Made by a program: the position numbers and the translations under genes. From contig JAGCPY010000094.1 of the NCBI GenBank assembly GCA_017965425.1, positions 1 to 64,000 of the forward strand: DNA of 64,000 nucleotides, read 5' to 3'. Below are positions 27,733-36,931 of the stretch, piece after piece (within the stretch, counting starts at the first letter, position 1; every line of letters begins with the position of its first letter). Source of the DNA: Bacteroidaceae bacterium (GTDB lineage: Bacteria; Bacteroidota; Bacteroidia; Bacteroidales; Bacteroidaceae). The notes under the pieces are model-generated. The model was not told the DNA's origin. It searched no databases and was given only the letters and a program-made list of their open reading frames with translations.

Positions 27733-28575
27733 ATGCACAACAGACAAGAGAAAATAGAGGCTTTTGGCCGCCTGCTCGATGTCATGGACGACCTGCGGGA
27801 AAAATGTCCATGGGACCGCAAGCAGACCTTCGAAAGCCTGCGGCCCAACACGATTGAAGAAACCTACGAGCTGGCCGACGCCATCGTCAAGAACGACAAG
27901 GCCGACATCTGCAAGGAACTCGGCGACGTGCTTCTGCACATCGTCTTCTATGCCAAGATAGGCAGCGAGACCGACGACTTCGACATCGCCGACATCTGCA
28001 ATAAGCTCTGCGACAAACTTATCTATCGCCATCCCCATGTGTTCGGTCCTGAAGCCGAACGCATCGAAAAGGGCGAGATTACCGTTGACCAGGTTCTCCA
28101 GAACTGGGAACAACTGAAAGTAAAAGAGAAGGGAGGGAACAAGCGCGTACTCAGCGGTGTGCCCGATGCCCTGCCCTCGCTCATCAAAGCCTATCGCATT
28201 CAGGACAAGGCACGCGGCGTGGGCTTCGACTGGGACCGGCGCGAACAGGTCTGGGACAAGGTGCGTGAGGAACTCGGCGAGCTGGAGACCGAACTGGAAC
28301 GCGAGGATAAGGAGAAGAGCACGCAGGAACTCGGCGACTTCCTCTTTTCCGTCATCAATGCAGCCCGCCTCTATAAGCTCAACCCCGACACAGCCCTCGA
28401 ACTCACCAACCGCAAGTTCATCCGCCGCTTCACCTACCTTGAAGAGCACAGCATCCGCGTCGGGAAACCGCTCACTGAGATGACCCTGGCAGAGATGGAT
28501 GCCATCTGGGAGGAGGCCAAGAAGCTGGAGGGGCAGACCCTCTCCCCTGATTCTCCCGTGCAGGACGGGGAATGA
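27733..28575 (+). CDS. mazG: Nucleoside triphosphate pyrophosphohydrolase MazG
   Basis: The 280-aa protein has two MazG domains. The first carries LREKCPWDRKQTFESLRP, EETYELADAI and KELGDVLLHIVFYA, the metal-binding EExxE...ExxD pattern. The second (about residues 150-260) has VWDKVREELGELETEL and STQELGDFLFSVINAAR. The enzyme hydrolyses NTPs or dNTPs to monophosphate and pyrophosphate and limits aberrant nucleotides and stringent signalling. Length agrees with E. coli MazG (263 aa) apart from a C-terminal tail (GQTLSPDSPVQDGE) encoded by a GC-rich stretch like the CCCCTCCC palindromes. valS starts 46 nt downstream. Confidence 0.93.
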   Translation: MHNRQEKIEAFGRLLDVMDDLREKCPWDRKQTFESLRPNTIEETYELADAIVKNDKADICKELGDVLLHIVFYAKIGSETDDFDIADICNKLCDKLIYRHPHVFGPEAERIEKGEITVDQVLQNWEQLKVKEKGGNKRVLSGVPDALPSLIKAYRIQDKARGVGFDWDRREQVWDKVREELGELETELEREDKEKSTQELGDFLFSVINAARLYKLNPDTALELTNRKFIRRFTYLEEHSIRVGKPLTEMTLAEMDAIWEEAKKLEGQTLSPDSPVQDGE

Positions 28576-28621
28576 CTACCTGACAAGAGCAGAATTTTAC
28601 AACTAAATAACATATATTATA

Positions 28622-31447
28622 ATGACTAACAACAAAAACTCAGAGGTGTCCACTCCCCTCCCTGCAAGGGAGGGGCAGGGGGAAGGGTCTGCCCTTGCCT
28701 CCAAGTACTCCCCCGCAGAAGTCGAGGGCAAGTGGTACCAGTATTGGTTGGACAATAAGTTGTTCAACTCTAAGCCTAACGGCCGTGAGCCTTACACCGT
28801 AGTCATCCCGCCACCAAACGTAACGGGTGTGCTCCACATGGGCCATGTGCTGAACGAGACGATTCAGGACATCCTCGTCCGTCACGCACGCATGGAGGGT
28901 AAGAATGCCTGCTGGGTGCCCGGCACCGACCACGCCAGCATCGCCACCGAAGCCAAGGTCGTCAACCGTCTGGCCGAACAGGGCATCAAGAAGACCGACC
29001 TCACCCGCGAGGAGTTTCTGAAGCACGCTTGGGCTTGGACCGAAGAACACGGAGGCATCATCCTCAAGCAGTTGCGCAAGCTCGGTTGCTCCTGCGACTG
29101 GGACCGCACCGCCTTCACCATGGATGGTCCGCGCAGCGAGAGCGTCATCAAGGTCTTTGTGGACCTCTACCGCAAAGGACTCATCTACCGCGGTGTCCGC
29201 ATGGTCAACTGGGATCCCAAGGCCCTCACCGCCCTCTCCGACGAGGAAGTCGTTTACAAGGAAGAGCACACCAAGCTCTACTACATGAAGTATTATATAG
29301 AGAATCTTGAAAGTCTAGATAATTCAGAAAGTCTGAAAGCTGCCGGCAACGTCATCCACCGCGACTCCCGCGGCTACTACGCCGTGGTGGCCACCACACG
29401 CCCTGAGACCATCATGGGCGACGTGGCCATGTGCATCAACCCCAACGACCCGAAGAACCAGTGGCTCAAAGGCCGCAAGGTCATCGTACCCGTCGTCGGA
29501 CGCGTCATTCCCGTCATCGAGGACGAGTACGTGGACATCGAGTTCGGTACGGGTTGCCTGAAGGTCACCCCCGCCCACGACGTCAACGACTACATGCTGG
29601 GCGAGAAGTACAACCTCGAAGCCATCGACATCTTCAACGACGACGCCACCCTCAGCGACCGCATCGCCGCCGCCCAGCAGAAATCGCTGGCCGAAACGAG
29701 TGTACCCGATGATTTCGTCATCGGGTTGGACCGCTACGTCGGCATGGAGCGCTTCGCCTGCCGCCGCCAGATTGCCGAGGACATGGTGGCCGCAGGCCTC
29801 ATGGAGAAAATCGAGGACTACGACAACAAGATCGGCTGCTCCGAGCGCACGGGCGTACCCATCGAACCCAAGCTGTCCATGCAGTGGTTCCTGAAGATGC
29901 AGCACATGGCCGACATCGCCCTCGACCCCGTCATGAACGACGACATCCAGTTCTACCCCGCCAAGTACAAGAACACCTACCGCCACTGGCTCGAAAACAT
30001 CAAGGACTGGTGCATCAGCCGACAGCTCTGGTGGGGGCACCGCATCCCGGCATGGTATCTGCCCTCTGGCGGCTTCGTCGTCGCCGAGAATGAGCAGGAA
30101 GCCTTACAACTCGCACGCGAGAAGAGCGGGAATGCCGGCCTTCAGTTGTCCGACCTCCGTCAAGACGAAGATGCTCTCGATACTTGGTTCTCCAGCTGGC
30201 TCTGGCCCATCAGCCTCTTCGACGGCATACGCAACCCCGGCAACCCCGAAATCAGCTACTACTACCCCACCGCCGACCTCGTCACAGGCCCCGACATCAT
30301 CTTCTTCTGGGTCGCACGCATGATCATGGCCGGCTACGAGTACGAGCACAAGATGCCCTTCCGCCACGTCTACTTCACCGGCATCGTGCGCGACAAGCTC
30401 GGACGCAAGATGTCCAAGAGCCTCGGCAACAGCCCCGACCCGCTGGAGCTGATCGAGAAATTCGGAGCCGACGGCGTACGCATGGGCATGATGCTCTCCG
30501 CACCTGCCGGCAACGACATCCTCTTCGACGAGAGCCTCTGCGAACAAGGCCGCAACTTCAACAACAAGATATGGAACGCCTTCCGCCTCGTCAAGGGATG
30601 GGAAGTAGCCGACAGCGAGCCGCTCGAAGCTGCACGCACCGCCACGAACTGGTTCGCCGCCAAACTGCGCATCGCCGCAGAGGAACTGGCCGACGACTTC
30701 TCGAAGTACCGCCTCTCAGAAGCACTCATGACCGTCTACAAGCTCTTCTGGGACGATTTCTGCTCATGGTACCTCGAGATGATCAAGCCCGCCTACGTCG
30801 ACGGCAAGCAGCAACCTGTCGACCGAGCCACCTACGACACCACGCTGCAATTCTTCGAGACACTGCTGAAGATGCTGCATCCCTTCATGCCCTTCATCAC
30901 CGAAGAACTCTGGCAAGCCCTCTACGACCGCAAGGCTGGCGAGAGCATCATGCGCGCAGAACTCCACCTGCCCGCAGCCACACAGGCCGACCGGCAGCTC
31001 TGCGCCGACTTCGAGGCCGTGAAGGAAGTCATCACCGCCGTACGCTCCATCCGCAGCCAGAAGAACATCGCACCGCGCGAAGCACTCGCACTGGAAATCC
31101 TCAATGCCAACCCGCTTACCGGCTTCCAGGCACCAATCGCCAAGATGGCCAACCTCTCCGCCATCAACGTCGTGGCAGAGAAGAGTAGCGGCAGCGCCAG
31201 CTTCCTCGTCGGCACCACAGAATATGCTGTGCCTCTGGGAGGACTCATCGACCTCGACGCCGAGCGCAAGCGCCTGGAAGGCGAACTACAGCGCATCGAG
31301 GGCTTCCTCGCCAGCGTGGAGAAAAAGCTGCAGAACGAGCGCCTCGTGCAGAACGCACCGGCCACCGTCGTAGAGATGGAACGCAAGAAGAAAGCCGACG
31401 CCGAACAAAAAATAGCTTCCATCCGCGAGAACCTTGCCAACTTATAA
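28622..31447 (+). CDS. valS: Valyl-tRNA synthetase
   Basis: The 941-aa class I synthetase charges tRNA-Val. It has the HIGH-type motif [16 protein letters not shown] near residue 70, the ATP-binding [12 protein letters not shown] region, the editing domain ([13 protein letters not shown]) and [12 protein letters not shown] near 600 as the KMSKS loop. A C-terminal coiled coil ([19 protein letters not shown]) completes it. The first 28 residues are unusual: the family normally begins near [18 protein letters not shown]. Here about 20 extra residues ([14 protein letters not shown]) are encoded by a GC-rich palindrome at 28653-28689. The gene is preceded by mazG and followed by a strong terminator. 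Confidence 0.97.
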   Translation: MTNNKNSEVSTPLPAREGQGEGSALASKYSPAEVEGKWYQYWLDNKLFNSKPNGREPYTVVIPPPNVTGVLHMGHVLNETIQDILVRHARMEGKNACWVPGTDHASIATEAKVVNRLAEQGIKKTDLTREEFLKHAWAWTEEHGGIILKQLRKLGCSCDWDRTAFTMDGPRSESVIKVFVDLYRKGLIYRGVRMVNWDPKALTALSDEEVVYKEEHTKLYYMKYYIENLESLDNSESLKAAGNVIHRDSRGYYAVVATTRPETIMGDVAMCINPNDPKNQWLKGRKVIVPVVGRVIPVIEDEYVDIEFGTGCLKVTPAHDVNDYMLGEKYNLEAIDIFNDDATLSDRIAAAQQKSLAETSVPDDFVIGLDRYVGMERFACRRQIAEDMVAAGLMEKIEDYDNKIGCSERTGVPIEPKLSMQWFLKMQHMADIALDPVMNDDIQFYPAKYKNTYRHWLENIKDWCISRQLWWGHRIPAWYLPSGGFVVAENEQEALQLAREKSGNAGLQLSDLRQDEDALDTWFSSWLWPISLFDGIRNPGNPEISYYYPTADLVTGPDIIFFWVARMIMAGYEYEHKMPFRHVYFTGIVRDKLGRKMSKSLGNSPDPLELIEKFGADGVRMGMMLSAPAGNDILFDESLCEQGRNFNNKIWNAFRLVKGWEVADSEPLEAARTATNWFAAKLRIAAEELADDFSKYRLSEALMTVYKLFWDDFCSWYLEMIKPAYVDGKQQPVDRATYDTTLQFFETLLKMLHPFMPFITEELWQALYDRKAGESIMRAELHLPAATQADRQLCADFEAVKEVITAVRSIRSQKNIAPREALALEILNANPLTGFQAPIAKMANLSAINVVAEKSSGSASFLVGTTEYAVPLGGLIDLDAERKRLEGELQRIEGFLASVEKKLQNERLVQNAPATVVEMERKKKADAEQKIASIRENLANL
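28653..28689. repeat. GC-rich palindromic repeat inserted in frame in valS
   Basis: CCCCTCCCTGCAAGGGAGGGG forms a near-perfect hairpin, followed by CAGGGGGAAGGG. Related sequences occur at 54771-54808 (intergenic) and 57951-57985 (inside dnaG). Here it is translated near the start of valS. Confidence 0.6.
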
Positions 31448-31478
31448 GGCAGAACCCAAAGATTCTATATTAATAATT

Positions 31479-31508
31479 GCCTCTCCTTCTTCCGAGGAGA
31501 GGCTTTTT
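31479..31508 (+). terminator. Rho-independent terminator of mazG-valS
   Basis: An 8-bp stem GCCTCTCC/GGAGAGGC (31479-31486, 31496-31503) is followed by TTTTT, 31 nt after the valS stop. Confidence 0.85.
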
Positions 31509-31784
31509 CATGCTCTATGTTGACATATTTCGGGATTTTCTTTTTCATTATCGTTCTTTTACTTAGCTTTTTCAAAACATCTATCACTTCTATCACTATT
31601 TAGTTTTCCACACGTTGTCCACATACATCTACTCATGCCTATCACTTCAGGGGCTGTTAGTAGAAATAAAACCAGACATTTTGAGGGTAGTAACCCGACA
31701 TAAATCAAGAATTGGAGAAAGGCACTTTTTTCTTGATGGAAGTCAAAGAAAGGGGTATTTTCTATGTTTTTTAGCATATATTCC

Positions 31785-31814
31785 TTGCGTTTACCTGAAA
31801 ACGCCGTACCTTTG
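31785..31814 (+). promoter_or_regulatory. Promoter of the 29-aa peptide gene
   Basis: TTG (31785-31787), 19 nt, TACCTTTG (31807-31814), a close match to consensus. The region 31509-31784 before it is AT-rich and gene-free; it contains three copies of CTATCACTT but nothing else I can support. Confidence 0.75.
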
Positions 31815-31905
31815 CATCGTCAAAAGGAAAACAAAAGAGGGCAAGCGAGCCCCACGTGAAAACACAAAAAGGATAACATGTTTAACTAAAAAAGGTAAAA
31901 GGATT

Positions 31906-31995
31906 ATGACAGTAGCAACAACTATCGCATTCGCAATTGTAGCAATTGCAGCCATCGTAAGTAATGCATCCGTATTTACTGAGAGTCTCGACTAA
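31906..31995 (+). CDS. Hydrophobic 29-aa peptide
   Basis: An ATG after the purine-rich GGTAAAAGGATT opens a 29-codon frame: MTVATTIAFAIVAIAAIVSN then ASVFTESLD. Residues 3-19 form one continuous hydrophobic helix, so a single-span inner-membrane peptide is likely. The longer in-frame extension upstream to 31615 lies before the promoter and cannot be translated from it. The unit is compact: consensus promoter, about 90-nt leader, peptide, then terminator. Its size and character resemble type I toxin peptides or small membrane regulators, but no antisense RNA promoter was identified. A small RNA with an incidental frame is the alternative. Confidence 0.55.
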   Translation: MTVATTIAFAIVAIAAIVSNASVFTESLD

Positions 31996-32046
31996 ACAAG
32001 AGCCGAGTTTACAAAGCAAACATTATTAACTTATTTTAATAACCAG

Positions 32047-32082
32047 GCCCGCCAGGAATTGACTTCCTCGCGGGCTTTTTTT
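32047..32082 (+). terminator. Rho-independent terminator after the 29-aa peptide
   Basis: GCCCGC/GCGGGC outer stem (32047-32052, 32070-32075) with an inner GGAA/TTCC stem is followed by seven T. Confidence 0.85.
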
Positions 32083-32111
32083 GATGAGAAAAGGAAGAAA
32101 AGGTGGAAAAG

Positions 32112-32143
32112 TTGAGGTGATTGGGAAAAAATGGCTACCTTTG
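32112..32143 (+). promoter_or_regulatory. Promoter of the membrane protein at 32155
   Basis: TTG (32112-32114), 21 nt, TACCTTTG (32136-32143). The box lies inside the longest frame's N-terminus and only 11 nt before the ATG at 32155, predicting a very short or absent leader. Confidence 0.6.
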
Positions 32144-32154
32144 TACCCAAAACT

Positions 32155-33015
32155 ATGCGAACGCTGACGTATTTGCTCATCTTTCTGTTTGTCTGCCTGA
32201 TACTGACGATAGTTCCGAAGGCAGGCGGCTATATCTGGGATCCTCGTATCATCATCCCCGCCACGGCCACCATGTTCACGCTGTTGGTGTGGTTGGTGGC
32301 GCGCTTTGTGGGCACAGACCAGAATCCTGTGGAGCTGATGTTGACGGCGGTTTTTATTCTTGTCTTCGCCCCTGGTTCCCACCTGTTCTTTGCACGTGAC
32401 GAAGATGCCCTCATAGAACTCAGTTCACAATGTATTGTCCCGTTTTTCCTGACGCAGTATAAACGCATCAGCCGCAAGAACTTCCGACGCGCCTATGGGT
32501 TTATGCTTTTCATGGGAGTTTTTTGTAGTTCCACCCACGATGGCATCACGCTACCGCTTTGCTTGGCTTTCTTGTTGTTGGCGTGGCAACGGCGCAACGA
32601 GTTTTTTCGTTTGGCTTGTTGGCCGATGGTGACGGGATGGCTCATCGGCACCATTCTCCAGTTCACCACGCAAGACCAACTGCCGGACCTGACCCCGGAC
32701 ATCGAGTTGCTGACGAGCCATACGACAATGGTGCTGGGACTATTATGGGACACCAAGATTTTTGTTTTTGCCAGTTTGCTGACGTTTTGGCTGACGACGA
32801 CATCGTGGGGTCGCGCAGTGCTGTTGCGAACCTTGCGCCGTCAACGACTGATTGCCTACAGTTTGTTGTTCGCTCTTTCCTGTGTACCTTTCGTTCCTTT
32901 AGGCATTGATAATGCGGTCACGGGCGTGTGCTTTTTCGGGATGCTGTGGGCATTATTGCTTTGCCAGGCTCTGGAACGACGCTTTGTCGGTGTTGCCAAA
33001 GTTCATAAGAGTTGA
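32155..33015 (+). CDS. Polytopic membrane protein of unknown function
   Basis: From the ATG at 32155 this 286-aa protein has about eight hydrophobic helices, e.g. LTYLLIFLFVCLILTIVP, ATMFTLLVWLVARFVG, YGFMLFMGVFCSSTHDGITL and LLFALSCVPFVPLGID. I chose this start over the ATG at 32131 because the TACCTTTG promoter box lies between them. Recurrent polar points inside helices (STHDG, FAPGSHLFF) hint at a transporter or polymer-handling enzyme, but I do not recognise the family. Its 3' end overlaps the convergent BASS transporter gene by 98 nt (32918-33015). Confidence 0.7.
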   Translation: MRTLTYLLIFLFVCLILTIVPKAGGYIWDPRIIIPATATMFTLLVWLVARFVGTDQNPVELMLTAVFILVFAPGSHLFFARDEDALIELSSQCIVPFFLTQYKRISRKNFRRAYGFMLFMGVFCSSTHDGITLPLCLAFLLLAWQRRNEFFRLACWPMVTGWLIGTILQFTTQDQLPDLTPDIELLTSHTTMVLGLLWDTKIFVFASLLTFWLTTTSWGRAVLLRTLRRQRLIAYSLLFALSCVPFVPLGIDNAVTGVCFFGMLWALLLCQALERRFVGVAKVHKS

Positions 33016-33973
33016 TGATATTCTGCCAAAGGACGTAGCAACCGGCACCGATGGAAGCCATCGGAGTCAGATAGACGTAAGCTATCCAAATGGCCAGCCC
33101 AGTGTTTTTCTGGAACATAGCCTGTCCTGTGCAAATCTGTTCACCGAAGATTCGCCCGATGAGACGGCCCGTCTTAAATTGTATGAACGAGGTCAACAGC
33201 GTCAAAACAGCGATCCCTCCCAACAGCCACAAGGTCGCCTCGCTGTGAACGATGTTTTTCATGGTGATGCCTGACGTGATTGCCAGTGAGACACTCCAGA
33301 GATAGAAACCGATGTCTGGCGTCTGCACGAACCATCGATAGAGCGGCTTCACCTGATGACGGACAATGGCTCCGAGGAAGAGAGGAAGGAGCAGGACGAG
33401 CGCCAGTTTCCTGAGTATCACCAAGAAAGCTGACAGGAAGGTGATGCCTGGATGAGGTTCCAACATCGGGAAGACAGCAGGAATGAACAGGGAAGCCACA
33501 AAAGAAGACAGCAATACGAAGGTGGTCATCTGTGTGAGGTTGCCGCCCAACTTGGCTGTCACCACAGGCGAGGCAGAGGCACATGGGGCAATGACACAGA
33601 TGAGAACCGCTTCCAAGCAATAACGGAATGAACGGGAAGAAACGGAAATACCGGAAAGTTCAAAGATGTTTACGTGCGTTCCTATGTCGAAAGGTGCATA
33701 CTGAATCACCATCAGCAGCAAAGCGACGAACAGGAATTGAGCAAGGAGTACGGCTCCGTGCCATCGGTGAACACGCATGAGATGGAAATCGACCTTGGAA
33801 AAAGTGACGAAGAGGGTCAGGAAAATGGTCAGAGGCAAGAGGGTCTCGAAGATGGGACAAAGCACATCACCTGCCGCATCAAGTTCCGGAACGAAAGCAA
33901 AAAGGAGATAAGAAACGACACCCACGGAAATGGCTGTGGGCAATGTCCAATTCTTAAGGAAAAGAAGTAACAT
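32918..33973 (-). CDS. Bile acid:sodium symporter (BASS) superfamily transporter
   Basis: The 351-aa protein has about ten hydrophobic helices. Family-like features include the N-terminal LTIFLTLFVTFSKVDF, the central CVIAPCASASPVVTAKLGGN (matching the APCAxA/GGD-type region of the family) and FQKNTGLAIWIAYVYL near the end. BASS proteins carry organic anions or small acids with sodium across the inner membrane; the substrate is not readable. The ATG abuts the stop codon of the ABC exporter gene (TGA then ATG), so translation is probably coupled. The last 33 codons overlap the convergent gene ending at 33015. Confidence 0.75.
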   Translation of the reverse strand: MLLLFLKNWTLPTAISVGVVSYLLFAFVPELDAAGDVLCPIFETLLPLTIFLTLFVTFSKVDFHLMRVHRWHGAVLLAQFLFVALLLMVIQYAPFDIGTHVNIFELSGISVSSRSFRYCLEAVLICVIAPCASASPVVTAKLGGNLTQMTTFVLLSSFVASLFIPAVFPMLEPHPGITFLSAFLVILRKLALVLLLPLFLGAIVRHQVKPLYRWFVQTPDIGFYLWSVSLAITSGITMKNIVHSEATLWLLGGIAVLTLLTSFIQFKTGRLIGRIFGEQICTGQAMFQKNTGLAIWIAYVYLTPMASIGAGCYVLWQNIINSYELWQHRQSVVPEPGKAIMPTASRKSTRP

Positions 33974-35674
33974 TCAGGCGTGTTTCTGCAAAGTGATGAC
34001 CTGCGAACAATGTTCAACGACCGCCGGACGGTGGGTGATGAAGATGAGCGTCGGCTTGAAGTCAATGTGTTTGTTATGTTCAATGAGATTCTCCAGCAGT
34101 TCTTTCTCTGTCTGCTGGTCAAGGGCGCTGGTAGCTTCATCGAGTAGAAGGATGGCACCTTGGCGCAAGAGGGCACGGGCTATGGCAATGCGCTGAGCCT
34201 GCCCCTCCGACAGTCCTGCCCCACCCTCTCCAATCTGAGTATCAAGTCCTTCAGGCATTTGGAAAACAAAATCTGCACAAGCCAAACGCAACGCATCGTT
34301 CATCTCATCGTCTGTGGCATGGGGGCTACCCAATTGTAGGTTCCATCGTAAAGTGCCGCTGATGAGGGAATTACCCTGTGGGACATAAACGAGGTTGCAA
34401 CGCGTGCGGGCAGAAACAGGGGTTGCCTCAGCTCCTTTGACGCCTTGATACATCTCTACGGTTCCTTCCGTGGGTTTCAACAGCGCGAGGATGAGACGGA
34501 TGAGCGTGGTCTTGCCTGCTCCTGTCTCGCCAAGAATGGCTGTAGCACTTCCTGGCGGGAAGTTGTAGGAAGCGTGTTGTAGTATGTATCGGCTATGATC
34601 GTCGTAGGCGAAAGTGACATCTTTCACACGAATGCCCACCTCTCCTTGGAAGCGGATTGGTTCGCCGTCATCTTCCAAAGGCGACTCCTCCAGTTCCAGC
34701 AAACGTTCGGCGGCAGTGAAACTTCCGATGATGGTTGGAATGAAACGAGTCATCTCGCGGAACGGACCTTGAATCTGGCCGCAAAGCTGGATGAAGGCTG
34801 TCATCATGCCAAATGTGATGGTGCCTTCCGCCAAGCGGTTGGCACTCCAGAGGAAGGTAAATAAATAGGCAGCGCCAAAGCCCACATTCAACACAAGATT
34901 CGATGTAGAGGAGAAAAGGGTGCGATGGCGAACTTGTCGGCGCAAGCCGTCTTGCAGCCGGGTCAGTTTGTGAAGGATGGTGGGAATGCGTTCGAGCGTT
35001 TTCAAAACCAGACGGTGCTGGATGCTTTCCTGAAGAATGGCCTGAATGCGGCTGTCTGTTCGCCGCACTTCACGTGTAATGGCCCGCATCCGATTGATAT
35101 AGAGTCGGCTCAAAAGTATGAAAACTGGCAGGATGACCGTTACGCCAACCGCCAACATGGCATCCATCGAGAAGAGGAAGAAGAAGGCGCAGATGAGCCG
35201 CACGACCACGGCCAACGCCTGGGGAACGGTGTCGGTGACCACAGACACGACAGTGTTGCTGTCGCTGACCAAGCGGTTGATGATGTCGCCGCTGTGACGT
35301 TGTTCACGGCCATACCATTGTGCTCGCAGAAGATGGCCGAAGATGTAACGTTGCATCCGATTCTGTGCATCGACGCCCAATAAGGCAGCTATCCAACGGC
35401 CTAAATAGCCAATGCCCATCTGCAACGCCATGATGCCGACTAACACGATGCCAGACCAGAAGAGGGTCGTCGGATGGGGAAGCAAGGAAGCAGCAGACGT
35501 GACCCCGGTCGCCAAGTCAATAGTGACTTTAGTCGCCCAGATGAAAGCAAAGTCCAAAGCCACGCGAACGATGCCGCTCATGGAATTGATGAACGACTGC
35601 AACTTCACTTGCTGGAAGATATGATAAAACCAGACAAGGATGCGGCGGGATGAGTAAGATGACTTCTCTTTCAT
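33974..35674 (-). CDS. ABC exporter, fused permease and ATPase (MsbA-like)
   Basis: The 566-aa half-transporter has an N-terminal six-helix permease (to about residue 310). Its ATPase domain shows Walker A GETGAGKTT, a Q-loop VYVPQGNSLISGTL, signature LSEGQAQRIAIARAL, Walker B ILLLDEATSALD and an H-loop IFITHRPAV. The signature is LSEGQ rather than LSGGQ. Exporters of this type move lipids, peptides or drugs as homodimers. I chose the ATG at 35674, which overlaps the nadK stop as ATGA, over the longer frame starting at 35695. It lies between nadK and the BASS transporter in one operon. Confidence 0.88.
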   Translation of the reverse strand: MKEKSSYSSRRILVWFYHIFQQVKLQSFINSMSGIVRVALDFAFIWATKVTIDLATGVTSAASLLPHPTTLFWSGIVLVGIMALQMGIGYLGRWIAALLGVDAQNRMQRYIFGHLLRAQWYGREQRHSGDIINRLVSDSNTVVSVVTDTVPQALAVVVRLICAFFFLFSMDAMLAVGVTVILPVFILLSRLYINRMRAITREVRRTDSRIQAILQESIQHRLVLKTLERIPTILHKLTRLQDGLRRQVRHRTLFSSTSNLVLNVGFGAAYLFTFLWSANRLAEGTITFGMMTAFIQLCGQIQGPFREMTRFIPTIIGSFTAAERLLELEESPLEDDGEPIRFQGEVGIRVKDVTFAYDDHSRYILQHASYNFPPGSATAILGETGAGKTTLIRLILALLKPTEGTVEMYQGVKGAEATPVSARTRCNLVYVPQGNSLISGTLRWNLQLGSPHATDDEMNDALRLACADFVFQMPEGLDTQIGEGGAGLSEGQAQRIAIARALLRQGAILLLDEATSALDQQTEKELLENLIEHNKHIDFKPTLIFITHRPAVVEHCSQVITLQKHA

Positions 35675-36555
35675 TCTCTTGGATCTGTACCCCACATTAG
35701 CTTGGTGCGGAGCGTGCGGAAGAAGCTCTGCCCTGGTCGCTTTAATACCTTAATATAATAAGGTGCACGGCGTATGGTCAGACGCACGTCCTCGGCACAC
35801 TTCTCGCTGCGTCCGTCAAGAGAGACGAGGAAACGGTGGTTGCGTGCCGAGACAGCCAGACTGATGACGGCATCATCGGTCAAGGTCACGGGCCGCACTG
35901 TCAGCGAGTGAGGAGCCACGGGCACCAGCCCTAACGTGCGACTGCCCGGTTGCATGATGGGACCGCCGACGGAGAGGGCATAGCCCGTTGAACCCGTCGG
36001 GGTGTTGACGATGAGACCGTCGGCCTGATAAGTGGTCAGGTATTCATCATTGATACTCACGCGAATGGAAATCATGGACGAGACATCGCGCTTCAGCACG
36101 GCCACTTCGTTCAAGGCAAAGGGATAGCCTTCGGGCATTCCCTTGTCATATTCCAGCTGCAAGACACAGCGCTCTTCCACCTCGTAGCGACCGTCATACA
36201 CCTGCTTGATGGTGGTTTCCAGCTCATCGGGAGAGATGTCGGCCAGGAAGCCTAACCGTCCCATGTTCACGCCCAGGATGGGAATCCCCTTGCCGCCCAC
36301 CCGACGGGCAGCTTCGAGGAAAGTGCCGTCGCCCCCCATGGAGATGACAAAGTCGGCACGGAAGTCATCGCCTACGATGCGCTGTGCCAACGACGGCACA
36401 GCAATCTGCAAGTCATCGGCGAGGTAACGGCAAAAGGTGTCGTCGATGAGCAACTCGGCTTCCCGTTCCTCCAACAAGCAGAACAGTTTCTGAACGGAAG
36501 CGGACTTCTTAGCCTGAAAGGCGTTTCCGAAAAGAGCAAAACGGAGCTTGTGCAT
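35671..36555 (-). CDS. nadK: NAD kinase
   Basis: The 294-aa enzyme phosphorylates NAD to NADP with ATP or polyphosphate. Motifs are VISMGGDGTFLEAARRVGG (the GGDG catalytic signature), LGVNMGRLGFLAD, ALNEVAVLKRD and GLIVNTPTGSTGYALSVGGP. I chose the ATG at 36555; the longer frame to 36711 would translate through a tRNA gene. The start is only 16 nt after the 3' end of that tRNA, so tRNA-Ala and nadK probably share a transcript. The next gene overlaps it by 4 nt. Confidence 0.95.
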   Translation of the reverse strand: MHKLRFALFGNAFQAKKSASVQKLFCLLEEREAELLIDDTFCRYLADDLQIAVPSLAQRIVGDDFRADFVISMGGDGTFLEAARRVGGKGIPILGVNMGRLGFLADISPDELETTIKQVYDGRYEVEERCVLQLEYDKGMPEGYPFALNEVAVLKRDVSSMISIRVSINDEYLTTYQADGLIVNTPTGSTGYALSVGGPIMQPGSRTLGLVPVAPHSLTVRPVTLTDDAVISLAVSARNHRFLVSLDGRSEKCAEDVRLTIRRAPYYIKVLKRPGQSFFRTLRTKLMWGTDPRE

Positions 36556-36571
36556 AGGCTTGGAAAAGAAG

Positions 36572-36645
36572 TGGAGACAACGGGAATCGAACCCGCGACC
36601 TCGGCGTTGCGAACGCCGCGCTCTAGCCAGCTGAGCTATGTCCCC
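36572..36645 (-). tRNA. tRNA-Ala (anticodon CGC)
   Basis: A 74-nt cloverleaf on the minus strand: acceptor GGGGACA with TGTCTCC (one G-U pair), D arm GCTCAGCTGGCTAGAGC, anticodon arm CGGCG-TTCGCAA-CGCCG reading CGC, T arm GCGGGTTCGATTCCCGT, discriminator A. The CCA end is not encoded. It decodes GCG alanine codons. Confidence 0.92.
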
Positions 36646-36671
36646 GGACGTTTTGTACCCTTTTTGGTGGG

Positions 36672-36679
36672 CAAAGGTA
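36672..36679 (-). promoter_or_regulatory. -7 promoter box of tRNA-Ala/nadK
   Basis: Minus-strand TACCTTTG, 26 nt before the tRNA 5' end. A TTTG (36692-36695) is only 12 nt upstream, so the -33 element is uncertain. Confidence 0.55.
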
Positions 36680-36807
36680 CATATTCTTTTGCAAATACCG
36701 CACGTTCTCACTAAAAAAATGCGTTTTCACCCCACTTTAACGAGCTTAAATTGCTCACGGAGGGCACTTCGTACGCATCCTACATCCCAAATGCCGGGAA
36801 GAAGAAG

Positions 36808-36873
36808 GTGAAGACGAATCATGCGGAAGGTGAATACCTTCTGGGCGAAACGTGTACACCCTCCCATATCAAG
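36808..36873. repeat. 22-bp tandem repeat array, three units
   Basis: Units at 36808-36829, 36830-36851 and 36852-36873 begin GTGAAGAC, GTGAATACCTTC and GTGTACACC, and end GAAG, GAAAC and CAAG. The array lies between the divergent tRNA-Ala/nadK and pdxJ units, 59 nt left of element C. Confidence 0.7.
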
Positions 36874-36931
36874 GGATATCCGCAGACGAAGTAAAATCAG
36901 CCTCTAACCAGCCATACTACCTGAATTTTAC

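Noticed and set aside
31615-31905. Upstream extension of the 29-aa peptide to a 126-aa frame
   Set aside because: The promoter box at 31807-31814 lies inside the extension and the composition before 31906 is not protein-like.
32131-32154. Upstream ATG at 32131 for the membrane protein
   Set aside because: The -7 promoter box (32136-32143) lies after it, so it would not be in the mRNA.
35675-35695. Longer start of the ABC exporter at 35695
   Set aside because: The start at 35674 overlaps the nadK stop as ATGA, the usual coupling arrangement, while the longer one adds seven unrelated residues.
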